30,159 nucleotides of DNA from CAZMVU01 sp964569295. GTDB taxonomy: Bacteria; Hydrogenedentota; Hydrogenedentia; Hydrogenedentales; JAGMZX01. Location of the stretch: the NCBI GenBank assembly GCA_964569295.1, contig CAZMVU010000037.1, positions 1 to 30,159 on the forward strand, read 5' to 3'. Below, one piece after another: positions 15,819-24,466 of this stretch; positions within the stretch are counted from its first letter, which is position 1, and each line of letters starts with the position of its first letter. Made by a program: the position numbers and the translations under genes. The notes below the pieces were generated by a model that had not been told where the DNA came from, made no database searches, and saw only the letters and a program-made list of their open reading frames with translations.

Positions 15819-15927
15819 GGTATGCTTTAGCTGTATGGCGCAAGGCGGCGCACTTGTTGCGCCCATTTGTCCCGTGATAGCGAAAACCAACGGGTGATCG
15901 GGCCAGCCATGCCGATGGCGCCACTTT
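15819..15927 (-). repeat. Dispersed repeat, family 2, copy 1
   Basis: Read on the minus strand this runs AAAGTGGCGCC, CGGCATGG, TTCGCTATCACGG, GTGCGCCGCCTTGCGCCATA, GCTAAAG. It aligns, almost without gaps and at roughly three quarters identity, with 28434-28545 on the plus strand. It starts about 48 bp after the upstream stop codon. It is probably a non-coding mobile or structural repeat, although the same reading frame is open in both copies. Confidence 0.7.
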
Positions 15928-16433
15928 CGCGCGCGTGGGCTGAAGTGCATGCTGTCGTCCATGGCGGGCGAGAAACGGTACGCAGCCGCCAACTCGGAAA
16001 ATACGGGACAGTCCACGCGTTCGCAATAGCTGACCGGCGCGGCGGGCTCGCTTGGTTCTGGTCTCATTTCCCTTGTGCTCGTGAGCAGGGGCCAAGGGAC
16101 TTGGGCACGAGGCCACGAACCCCTTTTGGCGCTCCTGCAGGTTCGATCTGCGTTTCCAGCATCTCCACAAAACGGCGGCGGACGTGCGCGGGCATGGCCG
16201 CGGCCTAAGCAGAAGAGGCTCCAAGCCGTTGGAGAACGCGGCAAGATACCGTGTCTACTTGGCGCCGCGCGTGTTGCAGGGGCCTGCGCCGTGCATGCGC
16301 TAACGATTTCCAGGGTTGGCTTACACACCGCGCCAGACGGCGAAAGTGCTCGCCAGATTTCGTAGCGACATTCGGGCCGCGCCATTGTATTATACGGAAA
16401 GTGTTGTCTGAACGCGGTGGAAAGCGGAGAACC
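15928..16433. other. Intergenic region upstream of the giant exported protein
   Basis: No gene is supported. Minus-strand frames stay open here but overlap both neighbouring genes and lack a ribosome-binding site. A CCAAGGGACTTGG palindrome-like stretch lies near 16092. An AT-rich TATTAT (16388-16393) some 40 bp before the next ATG could be a -10 box, but no -35 box fits it. Confidence 0.4.
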
Positions 16434-19400
16434 ATGCCGAAAGCGTTGTACCTGATTCCGGCCCTGATGCTGTGTGGCGCCCTGGCGGCCACGGCCCAAC
16501 CGAACGCCGATCTCGGAGCATATGATGCGGAGCTTGTTGATGGCGGTTACTTCGCCCATGATCTGTTTGCGGTGCGCGACGAAACGGCCAAAATCGCCAT
16601 GGGGGTGCGGAATTTCGACGGCGAAGACGCGGTCACGTCATTGGTGAGTTTCGCGTCGCTTTCGCCCTTGGGTTACGAAGTCGCGCCGGATGGCCGCATG
16701 CGGTTCTACACGGACATGTGGCAAGGCGGCTACACGGGCAGTATCGGCCTTGGCAGTGAACTCCTGGTCTTCAGCCGGTCGGCGGCGCCCAACGAGGATG
16801 AGCAGGTGCCGGAGGGCTACGCAGCCCTGCGCCTCTCCGTGCGCAAGCAGGAAAACATGAGCGATGCTAACTTCAGGGGGGATTATGCCTACCACGCGCT
16901 GTTGCAGCCGCGCAACGATACGTGGCGCAACGTTGTCGGCGGCGCGGTGGCCGATGCGACGCACACCCTGACCCTCATCCGGCCGGCGGGGGTGCTCCAG
17001 TACCGCTATACGGTCGAGCGCAATGGCCGGGTGTCTTTCATGGGCCAGGGCAGCCAGTACGCCACCCTATTCGATGGCGGCGATCTGCTCATTCAATCGC
17101 TGCGGATCGGATACCGCGAGGACGAGTTGATTCCGGCGGGCTACAAGGGCCTGGCGCTCTATGTACGCAAGGACCCGGCGCGCAAGATAAGCCGGGCAGA
17201 CTTTACCGGCACGTACCGTGTGCATGAATTGCGGCCGGGCGAAAATGGTGTGGACGCCACGTCCGTCGGCGCCGTGACCGCGGGCGGCAATGCCGTTTAC
17301 TTTGGCACACTCGGCGGACAGGATTTCACAGGGCGCCTTGTACTCGAGGAAACGGGCGTTTTCCGGCTCGCCTCGAACGACGACGTCGTGGGCACGCTCG
17401 GCGCCGGCGGCGATGTGCTGGTGCTCACCTCGGAAGACCGGGTGCTCGGGGAGGGCGCCCATGCACCGTTTCTGCAGATTTGGGTGCGCACGGCGGGCGG
17501 CCGCCCTATCCCCGGTGATGCCGACGGCGACGGCGTGCGTGACAGTGCGGAGACACAACTGGGTACCGGGCGGGACAACCCGGATACGGACGGGGACGGG
17601 CTGCTGGACAATGTGGACGAGCACCCACTCACCCCGGACAACACCTTCTCGGCGACCCTTTCCCAAGACCTTTTCACCCTTGCCGAGGGCGATTCCGCAC
17701 CCGATCCCGTGACGCTTACGCTTAACAGCGGCGATTTCCCCTTCTTCGATTGGGAACTCGAAACGAATGCCGCGTGGGCCGCGTTGTCGAAAACGGCCGG
17801 TACGGGCGATGATCAGATTCGGATAGACCTCGACACGGCAGGGTTTACGGCAGATGACAGCCCCTACACCGCACGCTTTGACATCGCGGCGCCGTACATG
17901 CAGCCCGTGTCCACACCGGAGATCGTGGTCGAGGTGGTGAACCCGGCCCTCGATCTCGATCTCTCGCCCGATAGCCTGACCTTTGTCGCGGTGGCGGACC
18001 AGACCGTGCCCGTGCCGGCGCAGAACGTGCAGGTTTCGAGCCCGGATGCGGAAACCTTTTCGTGGAGCGCGCGCACCAACGAAAGCTGGCTCGCCGTTTC
18101 CCCTTCGAACGGCCAGGGCGCCTCGGAGGTCAGCGTGTCCGTGGACGTGGCGGGCCTTTCGGCTGGCAACAGCCCCTACAACGGGCGCGTCTTGTTCACG
18201 CCTGAGGGCGCGGCTTCTCCCACCGCCACGCTCGGCGTTACGCTCGAAGTGCTGCCCGGGCGCAACCTCGATACCGCCTTTGCCGTGGGGCCGACCATGC
18301 GCGATCAGGCGCGGCCCGCCGTGGCCGCGTCGGATACGCACAGCATCGTCGCGTGGGAAGAGGGCAACCTTGTCGTGGCGGCAGTGCTTGGTCCACAGGC
18401 CGTGCCGGTGCTCGAGCGGTCCGTGCTTTCCCTGGCCGTGCTCGGGCCCGCGTCACGTCCCGCTGTCGCCACGTCGCCCGCGGGCGATGCCTGGGCCGTG
18501 TGGGCGCAGGAAGACACGGCCCATGGTGTCAGCTCGATCCAGGGGCGCGCCTTCGACCTCGAGACGGGCGCGCGCAGCAACATCTTCGGCGTGGCCGGGG
18601 AAAGCGGTAGCGTGCGCGGTCCCAGTGTGGCGTACGCCGGCGCCAGCGACCGCTTCGCCGTGGCCTACGCGTCGGATGTGGGGGATACATCGCGGGTATA
18701 CCTCACCGCTTTCAACCGCAGTCCGCGGGAGCGCGCGTTCACCACGGCCATTTCCGGGGCTGGGGAGGCCATTGGTCCACCAGCGCTTGCGTGCGGCCCG
18801 GCGCATGACACCGCGCTTGTGGCGTGGACCTTCGCGGAATCAACGGAGGATAACGGCACACGCTACGGCATTGCCGCCCGGCGGGTTGCCATAGACACCG
18901 GGGAACCGGCCGGCGCCGTGATCACTTTGGAAACGGATGACATGGCCGAATTGTATGGCGTGGCCTGCAATCCCGTGGGCGATACGTGGCACCTGTTGTG
19001 GAAAGACCCTGCCGATACACTGCACCTCGCGACGTTCCCGGCCGGCGCCGACAACCCGGCCATCATGCGGCAGACCATTGCCCCCGAAGCGGATGGCGTG
19101 GGGGCTGGTTTCACCGTGGCCGTCGAGCCGCAGCAGTTGAATTTCCTATACGGCATTTCCCTCGACGGGAACGGCGCACTGCGGCAACAGCGCTACACGG
19201 CCTTCGGCCGCGCACTGGGCGATGCGGCGCCCTTGCCCGACCCGGGTGTGGATACCGCGCGGCCGGATGTCGACTGTCTGGATGGGGCCGTCGAGTTGCT
19301 GGCCGTGTGGGAAGACGATCGCCTCGGCCGCACGCAGATTCACGCCATGCGCCTTGACGCCGGCAGCGCGGATGAAGACGGCGACGGCCTGCCGAACGAC

Positions 19401-21830
19401 TGGGAACTCGCGAACGGTCTCGATCCGCTCGATCCCACCGGTGACAACGGCGCGGACGGCGACCCGGACAATGACGGCCTCACAAACCTCGAGGAATTCC
19501 GCATGGACACGGATCCGCAGGCCGCGGATTCCGACGGCGATGGCCTGTGGGACCGCCAGGAAGACAGCAACCGCGACGGCGTGCTCGATCCCGGCGAAAC
19601 CGACCCGAATGCAGCGGATACCGATGGCGACGGCTTCGACGATGCGGCGGAGTGGTTCCTCGGCAGCAACGGCAACGACGCAGAAGATACGCCCAATGCG
19701 GGCATGGTGCGGCTGGACTATGGCGATTTCGCAGCCGGTGAGCCGGGAGCCGTGGCGGTCCAGGTCGCCGTTGCAGAGACTGGCGACTACACCCTCAGCC
19801 TGAACGGCGCGCCCGGCGCATGGAATACGCCGGCTGATTGGCAGGCCACCCTCGATGGCCCACAAACGCGCACGCTCAGCCAAGGCAGCCACCTGATCGA
19901 GCTGACGGTTACCCCCCCTGCTGAAGCTACCGTCGACAACCAGGGCGGCGCCTTCGCCCTGCGCTTCACCGGTCCCGGTGACCTGGATGAACAGCTCACC
20001 GCCGTGCTTGTGCTCGAAACACGGGCCACGGGCACGCCCCTGCCGGATGTGGATATCGATGCCTTGGCGCAACGCTACGCGCCCCTGCTGCGCCTCCACC
20101 GCGATGCGCGGCTGCGGCCGGTGGATGCGTCTGTCTCCATCGCACGCAGCACGTTGCAGCTCGGCAACACCCGTGCGCTGCCCGTACAGCCCGACACGCT
20201 CGCCCTGCACCAGGCGCCCCAGGCCGAAGCGCGGCTCGATCGCGAAGGGGAAAGCGTACCGGAACTGCTCGAGGAATATCCCGACGAACCGCTTGAAGCC
20301 GTGACCTACTACACCGTCGCGCCGCTGGCGGGGCCGTCCGCGGAGGAGGATGTTCCCCAAGGGTACACGGTCATCCAGTATTACCTGCACTTCTACGCAG
20401 ACCTTTGGGGTGACGGCATCAACGGCGGCCATCGCCATGAGGGCGACTGGGAAATGGTGCAGCTTCTGATCGATGCGGAAGGCAACCCGAAGCAGATCGC
20501 CACCACCCAGCAGCACCGGCTCGTGGAAGGCAACGGCTGGGCCGGGGGCACGGCTACGTCTTGGGAAAAGGTGCTCCGGAACGGCGGCACCCATCCGGTG
20601 CTCTATGTAGGCCAAGGCGGACATTCGCTCTATGTGCAGGCCGGCGCCACACGCTATGAACAGGGCCTCGAAGTACACGATGGCCTCGGCACGTGGCTGG
20701 CGCCGGCAGGCGTGGACACCGGCGGCTACCGGAACACCGCGCTACTGCGCCTGGAACGCATCGGCCGCATCGGGGAGGCGGATGCACCGCTTTGGCTGCG
20801 CTATGCCGGCCGCTGGGGACAGGACGCCTTTCCGCAGGATGCGAACGATCAGCCGGCGGCGGGCGTTGCGGATGGGGGCGTGGGGCCGCTCTTTCTGGGC
20901 ACGCCGGATGTGCCGAGCCTGTGGACCGACCCCTACGCATGGTCCGTGCGCGCCGCGGCCTACGCGCCCACGCCCGAAACAACCGTCACCGGCACGCTTC
21001 CCGCCGAACTCGCCGAAATGAACGTCATCCTCGCCGATGCGCAGGGCCGCTTTTTCCGCACGCAGGCCGCCGCCGATGGGGCCTTCACCATTGCCGCACC
21101 GGCGGCCGTCTACACCCTTGTCGTCGCCGAGCCCGGCGAATTCGGCCGCGAGACCTTCCGGGCCTCGGCGCGTTTCGCTGACACGCTCTTGTGCCCCACC
21201 CCACCAGAGGCCACGCTGGAGGTGGGTGCCCTTACACTGAATGGCGAAGCGCTCACCGCCGCGAACAACCCCTATGCCCTCACCGATGCCGACGGCGACG
21301 GCGTGCCTGATGCCGAGGATCCCGATATAGACGGTGACGGCGTGCTGAATGAGGACGATCCGGACGCCCTCGGCGATGGCTTCGACGACGCCTATCAGGC
21401 GGCGGATGTGGACGGCGATGGCGTGCCTGATTACTGGGACGACGACACCGACGGCGACGGCATACCCGACGCCGAGGACGAGGATGCAAACGGCAACGGC
21501 ACACCCGATGTGGATGAAGCGCCGGACGGCGACGGTGATGGCTTCCCCGACCCGGTCGACCTGGACCGCGACAACGATGGCTTCAGTAATGTAGCGGAGC
21601 TGGAGGCCGGCACCGACCCGGACCATTTCTTCGACACGCCGGAGGCCCGCCTGGGTGACCTGGACCTGGACGGGGACATCGACGCGGTGGACTTGCAGCG
21701 TATTATCAATATCGCGCTCGGTAAGGCGCCCATGAACCCTCGCGGCGACTATGATCAGGATGGCGTCATCGACGCGCAGGACATTCAGCGCACGGTACTG
21801 CGGATTCTTGAGGCGGATTCCATAGAATAG
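16434..21830 (+). CDS. Giant exported mosaic protein: BACON, propeller-like, TSP3, Vps62-like and dockerin-like domains
   Basis: The 1,798-residue product starts at ATG 16434 after GGAG, with a signal peptide (ALYLIPALMLCGALAATAQ). Domains, roughly: an N-terminal beta-rich repeat region (25-355); thrombospondin-3-like calcium repeats DADGDGVRD... (360-405); two BACON-like beta-sandwiches (405-500, 504-607) with WAALSKTAGTG and WLAVSPSNGQG; a beta-propeller-like section with recurring VAW, AVWAQE and VWEDDRLG strands (609-977); a second TSP3 block (979-1085); a beta-sandwich (1089-1207); a Vps62/DUF946-like domain with RHEGDWEMVQLLID and GGHSLYVQAG (1209-1515); a carboxypeptidase-regulatory-like sandwich (1515-1600); a third TSP3 block (1615-1735); and a C-terminal pair of dockerin-type repeats, DLDLDGDIDAVDLQRIINIAL and DYDQDGVIDAQDIQRTVLRIL (1740-1798). 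Calcium-dependent cell-surface adhesion or assembly is inferred; no catalytic site is evident. Confidence 0.88.
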   Translation: MPKALYLIPALMLCGALAATAQPNADLGAYDAELVDGGYFAHDLFAVRDETAKIAMGVRNFDGEDAVTSLVSFASLSPLGYEVAPDGRMRFYTDMWQGGYTGSIGLGSELLVFSRSAAPNEDEQVPEGYAALRLSVRKQENMSDANFRGDYAYHALLQPRNDTWRNVVGGAVADATHTLTLIRPAGVLQYRYTVERNGRVSFMGQGSQYATLFDGGDLLIQSLRIGYREDELIPAGYKGLALYVRKDPARKISRADFTGTYRVHELRPGENGVDATSVGAVTAGGNAVYFGTLGGQDFTGRLVLEETGVFRLASNDDVVGTLGAGGDVLVLTSEDRVLGEGAHAPFLQIWVRTAGGRPIPGDADGDGVRDSAETQLGTGRDNPDTDGDGLLDNVDEHPLTPDNTFSATLSQDLFTLAEGDSAPDPVTLTLNSGDFPFFDWELETNAAWAALSKTAGTGDDQIRIDLDTAGFTADDSPYTARFDIAAPYMQPVSTPEIVVEVVNPALDLDLSPDSLTFVAVADQTVPVPAQNVQVSSPDAETFSWSARTNESWLAVSPSNGQGASEVSVSVDVAGLSAGNSPYNGRVLFTPEGAASPTATLGVTLEVLPGRNLDTAFAVGPTMRDQARPAVAASDTHSIVAWEEGNLVVAAVLGPQAVPVLERSVLSLAVLGPASRPAVATSPAGDAWAVWAQEDTAHGVSSIQGRAFDLETGARSNIFGVAGESGSVRGPSVAYAGASDRFAVAYASDVGDTSRVYLTAFNRSPRERAFTTAISGAGEAIGPPALACGPAHDTALVAWTFAESTEDNGTRYGIAARRVAIDTGEPAGAVITLETDDMAELYGVACNPVGDTWHLLWKDPADTLHLATFPAGADNPAIMRQTIAPEADGVGAGFTVAVEPQQLNFLYGISLDGNGALRQQRYTAFGRALGDAAPLPDPGVDTARPDVDCLDGAVELLAVWEDDRLGRTQIHAMRLDAGSADEDGDGLPNDWELANGLDPLDPTGDNGADGDPDNDGLTNLEEFRMDTDPQAADSDGDGLWDRQEDSNRDGVLDPGETDPNAADTDGDGFDDAAEWFLGSNGNDAEDTPNAGMVRLDYGDFAAGEPGAVAVQVAVAETGDYTLSLNGAPGAWNTPADWQATLDGPQTRTLSQGSHLIELTVTPPAEATVDNQGGAFALRFTGPGDLDEQLTAVLVLETRATGTPLPDVDIDALAQRYAPLLRLHRDARLRPVDASVSIARSTLQLGNTRALPVQPDTLALHQAPQAEARLDREGESVPELLEEYPDEPLEAVTYYTVAPLAGPSAEEDVPQGYTVIQYYLHFYADLWGDGINGGHRHEGDWEMVQLLIDAEGNPKQIATTQQHRLVEGNGWAGGTATSWEKVLRNGGTHPVLYVGQGGHSLYVQAGATRYEQGLEVHDGLGTWLAPAGVDTGGYRNTALLRLERIGRIGEADAPLWLRYAGRWGQDAFPQDANDQPAAGVADGGVGPLFLGTPDVPSLWTDPYAWSVRAAAYAPTPETTVTGTLPAELAEMNVILADAQGRFFRTQAAADGAFTIAAPAAVYTLVVAEPGEFGRETFRASARFADTLLCPTPPEATLEVGALTLNGEALTAANNPYALTDADGDGVPDAEDPDIDGDGVLNEDDPDALGDGFDDAYQAADVDGDGVPDYWDDDTDGDGIPDAEDEDANGNGTPDVDEAPDGDGDGFPDPVDLDRDNDGFSNVAELEAGTDPDHFFDTPEARLGDLDLDGDIDAVDLQRIINIALGKAPMNPRGDYDQDGVIDAQDIQRTVLRILEADSIE

Positions 21831-21865
21831 ATGTACAATGTGATTAGCAAGAAGGAGGAGGTTCT

Positions 21866-22180
21866 ATGAGCGATTTCTTCGCGTTCCGCAAAATGATCAC
21901 CCCCACGATCATCCAGATTGTCTTCATGCTGTGGGTCTTGGGCTGCATCATCGCCGGGGTAGCTCTCATCATTTCAGCCGCAGGTGTCACCAGCGCGGGG
22001 CTGGTGCCCGGTGCGCCGGATCAGTCTATCGCCCAGATTGTCGGCGGCATCCTTGTGTTGGTTGTCGGGCCACTGGTGGGGCGCATCTACTGCGAGCTTA
22101 TGATTGTTCTCTTCATGGTCAACGAGCATCTCGCCGCCATCCGGAAGAAGGTCGAGTTCAATCCCGCCGATTTTCGCTGA
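21866..22180 (+). CDS. DUF4282 membrane protein
   Basis: The 104-residue protein has an amphipathic start (DFFAFRKMITPTIIQ), two membrane helices (about 15-38 and 55-78), then RIYCELMIVLFMVNEHLAAIRK. That order and the R-(I/V)-YCEL-...-N-E signature match the DUF4282 family, whose function is unknown. It has a strong AAGGAGGAGG ribosome-binding site (about 21850-21860) before ATG 21866. A TACAAT (21834-21839) just after the upstream stop codon may be its -10 box; no clear -35 box fits. Confidence 0.88.
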   Translation: MSDFFAFRKMITPTIIQIVFMLWVLGCIIAGVALIISAAGVTSAGLVPGAPDQSIAQIVGGILVLVVGPLVGRIYCELMIVLFMVNEHLAAIRKKVEFNPADFR

Positions 22181-22344
22181 GGCTGCGAAGCTGAAGACAT
22201 ATCTGGAGTTATAGCAAACATGGGCATGGCCCATAACCCAGTGAATGGCGTCGCAAAATCGCACGGCTTTATGGTGCGGACTTCGGCCTGTAGGCGAAGC
22301 ACGCGGTTGTTCCCAACCGCTGTCTTGGGGCTTGCGTTACGTTT
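22181..22344. other. Intergenic palindromes before the 49-bp array
   Basis: No gene is seen. Three inverted repeats are present: ATGGGC-ATG-GCCCAT (22220-22234), CTTCG...CGAAG (22281-22299) and GCGGTTG-TTCC-CAACCGC (22303-22320). The last is a good 7-bp stem-loop. Confidence 0.5.
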
Positions 22345-22622
22345 CGGCTCGCGGGTACGCTCGCCCTCCCTTTTGTAAGGCGCGGTGCATGCTCGGCTCG
22401 CGGGTACGCTCGCCCTCCCTTTTGTAAGGCGCGGTGCATGCTCGGCTNNNNNNNNNNNNNNNNNNNNNNNNNNNNNNNNNNNNNNNNNNNNNNNNNNNNN
22501 NNNNNNNNNNNNNNNNNNNNNNNNNNNNNNNNNNNNNNNNNNNNNNNGGCTCGCGGGTACGCTCGCCCTCCCTTTTGTAAGGCGCGGTGCATGCTCGGCT
22601 CGCGGGTACGCTCGCCCTCCCT
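22345..22622. repeat. 49-bp tandem repeat array, interrupted by a gap
   Basis: Unit starts fall at 22345, 22394, 22443, 22547 and 22596, a 49-bp period on each side of the N gap. Each unit begins CGGCTCGCGGGTACGCTCG, continues CCCTCCCTTTTGTAAGG and ends CGCGGTGCATGCT. The last copy stops after CCCTCCCT at 22622. The complete visible units are identical. There are no variable spacers. The first 27 bases of the unit recur in the array at 28621. Confidence 0.92.
22448..22547. other. Assembly gap (100 N)
   Basis: Exactly 100 N lie inside the 49-bp array. The distance between flanking unit starts (104 bp) is not a multiple of 49, so the 100 is a placeholder and the true copy number is unknown. 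Confidence 0.97.
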
Positions 22623-22648
22623 GTAGACCAGAACCCGCCGTTTCTTTA

Positions 22649-22691
22649 GGGCCAACGGCCCGTACTATACCAGCCTGGGCCGCAGGCCCAG
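22649..22691. repeat. REP-like palindrome doublet
   Basis: GGGCC-AAC-GGCCC (22649-22661) and CTGGGCC-GCA-GGCCCAG (22675-22691) flank CGTACTATACCAGC. Paired short GC palindromes of this kind are typical of REP-like intergenic elements. It lies downstream of the symporter stop and could also end that transcript. Bases 22692-22735 show nothing else. Confidence 0.6.
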
Positions 22692-22735
22692 ATCACCTGG
22701 AACAAGGCACATGCACATAGGGAGTGGTTGGTATC

Positions 22736-24460
22736 TCAGGCCGTTGCCCGGCGTTGCACCCGGCGGGCGAGGAGCAGGGCACCAACCCCCATGGCCAGCA
22801 AGACGAGGCCGGTCACGAGCGAGGTGCCCCCTTCGCCGCGGCTGAACAAGGGCACGAGCACCGCCAGCATGAGCAACGCGCCCATGCCGAGGCCGGCCGA
22901 ACCGATTACCCGCAGCGCCATGGCGGTGGCGAAGTGTTCCGCGCCGGGGGCCGCATCGGTGGGCAGCACTTCCTCGGGTCCGGCGAGCCCATCGAGGAAC
23001 TTATCCACGTGTCCCCGTTTCTCCGCGCGGTCCGGCAGCAGCGCACTCAGCAGCAACAACACAACCAGCGTGGGTACGGCGGTAATCGCCGTGAGCCAGG
23101 TCAGGGTACCCAGAAATGCCCATGCGTCCAAGAAACTCAGGAAATAAGCCGCCACCCCGAGGAGCGCGCCGGTTAGAAAGGCCGATACGGCTCCCGTGTT
23201 CGAGGCGCGGCGCGTGAGCAGGCCGAAGATCATGGGGATGGCCGTGGGCGGCAACAACACGCCGAAGAGCTTTGCCATCACCTTCACGAGGTCCGGTTCC
23301 CCCGGTTGCACGGCCAGCACCAGCGCGATGGCCAGGGCCGTCAGCCCGACGCCGAAGGTGGTCAGGCGCCCGGCGAACACGAGCGCTTTGTCGCTCGGGC
23401 TGCGGCGCGTGAGCCTTTTGTAGATGTCGTTCGTGATGACGGAGGCCACCGCGTTGTAGTCGCTCGAGAGCATGGACATGGTGGCGGAGAACATGGCGGC
23501 GATGATCATGCCAAGCATGCCCACCGGGAGCAGGGACCGGCACACAAGACTGTAAACGAGATTCGCGTCTTCCACGTCCGGCATGAAGATGCGTGCGCCC
23601 AAGGCCGGCAGCAACACCACCGGCATACCGATGAGAAGCAGCGCGGCCACGAGATAGCCCACGCGCCGCGCTTCACGATCGGTACGCACGGCGTAGTAGC
23701 GCTGCACCACGGGCCATTTGGCGCAGTTCGCCAGCAGCAGCACCACGGTGAATGCCACGAGCGCGCCGGGCGGCCAGGCCTCCGAGGTGAAGGTCCATGT
23801 GTTTTCGGGCATGTTGGTAAAGAATCCGGCGGGGCCGCCGACCTTCGCAATCACCAAGGGCGCCAGCACGAGCACCGCCGCAGCCAACACGACGAACTGC
23901 ACAAAGTCCGTGATGAGCACGGCCCAGAGTCCGCCGAGGAAGGTGTAGGCCAGGATGATCACGCCGCACACCGCCACCGCGATGGGCAGCGCGGCGGGGT
24001 TGTCGAACCCGAGGCTGCCGGCCACCATCGTGCCGATGACATAGAGCTTGAGGGCATCGTCGATGACGATGAGCGGCACGCCTATCCACGCGAAGCCCTG
24101 GCGCAGGAAGGCGCCATAGCGCCGCTCGATGAACTCGACAGGGCTTGTCGTGGCGGCGCGGCGCCAGCGCGATGCGAGGAACCACGCGCTCACGATAAAC
24201 GTACCCGCCACAATCCACCAGAGAAAGATAGCGACAAAGCCATCCTTGTAGGCGGTGGCCGAGTAGCCCACAAAGGCGTAGGCGCTGAAGGTGGTCATGA
24301 ACAGTGATACGCCGGAAATCCACCACGGCACCACGCGCCCGCCGGAAAAGAAGTCGCGCAGGTCACGCATACGCCGGGCGAAATAGAAGCCGATGGCCAG
24401 CATGACCACGAAAAAGCCGGCGAGGATGATATAGTCTGCTGTAGCGAGTCCGTTTGGCAT
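22736..24460 (-). CDS. Sodium:solute symporter (SSS family)
   Basis: The 574-residue inner-membrane transporter has about 13-14 hydrophobic segments. Family blocks include DYIILAGFFVVMLAIGFYFARR at the start, FFSGGRVVPWWISGVSLFMTTFSAYAFVGY (helix 1 to 2), SPVEFIERRYG and the SSDYNAVASVITNDIYKR region. It would couple Na+ entry to uptake of an organic solute; the substrate cannot be read from sequence. It starts six bases after the stop of the serine hydrolase (TAACGAACT then ATG) without a good ribosome-binding site of its own, suggesting translational coupling. The partner genes suggest peptides or amino acids as substrate, which is inference. Confidence 0.93.
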   Translation of the reverse strand: MPNGLATADYIILAGFFVVMLAIGFYFARRMRDLRDFFSGGRVVPWWISGVSLFMTTFSAYAFVGYSATAYKDGFVAIFLWWIVAGTFIVSAWFLASRWRRAATTSPVEFIERRYGAFLRQGFAWIGVPLIVIDDALKLYVIGTMVAGSLGFDNPAALPIAVAVCGVIILAYTFLGGLWAVLITDFVQFVVLAAAVLVLAPLVIAKVGGPAGFFTNMPENTWTFTSEAWPPGALVAFTVVLLLANCAKWPVVQRYYAVRTDREARRVGYLVAALLLIGMPVVLLPALGARIFMPDVEDANLVYSLVCRSLLPVGMLGMIIAAMFSATMSMLSSDYNAVASVITNDIYKRLTRRSPSDKALVFAGRLTTFGVGLTALAIALVLAVQPGEPDLVKVMAKLFGVLLPPTAIPMIFGLLTRRASNTGAVSAFLTGALLGVAAYFLSFLDAWAFLGTLTWLTAITAVPTLVVLLLLSALLPDRAEKRGHVDKFLDGLAGPEEVLPTDAAPGAEHFATAMALRVIGSAGLGMGALLMLAVLVPLFSRGEGGTSLVTGLVLLAMGVGALLLARRVQRRATA

Positions 24461-24466
24461 AGTTCG

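Noticed and set aside
15699..16559. A 286-codon minus-strand frame in the 660-bp gap
   Set aside because: It runs into both neighbouring genes, lacks a ribosome-binding site and includes the family 2 repeat. The open frame is better explained by GC-rich repeat DNA.
22345..22622. CRISPR array
   Set aside because: Units follow each other directly at 49 bp with no unique spacers, and there are no cas genes nearby.
22269..22720. Proteins spanning the N gap and 49-bp repeats
   Set aside because: They consist of translated tandem repeats and unknown bases; no start signals.
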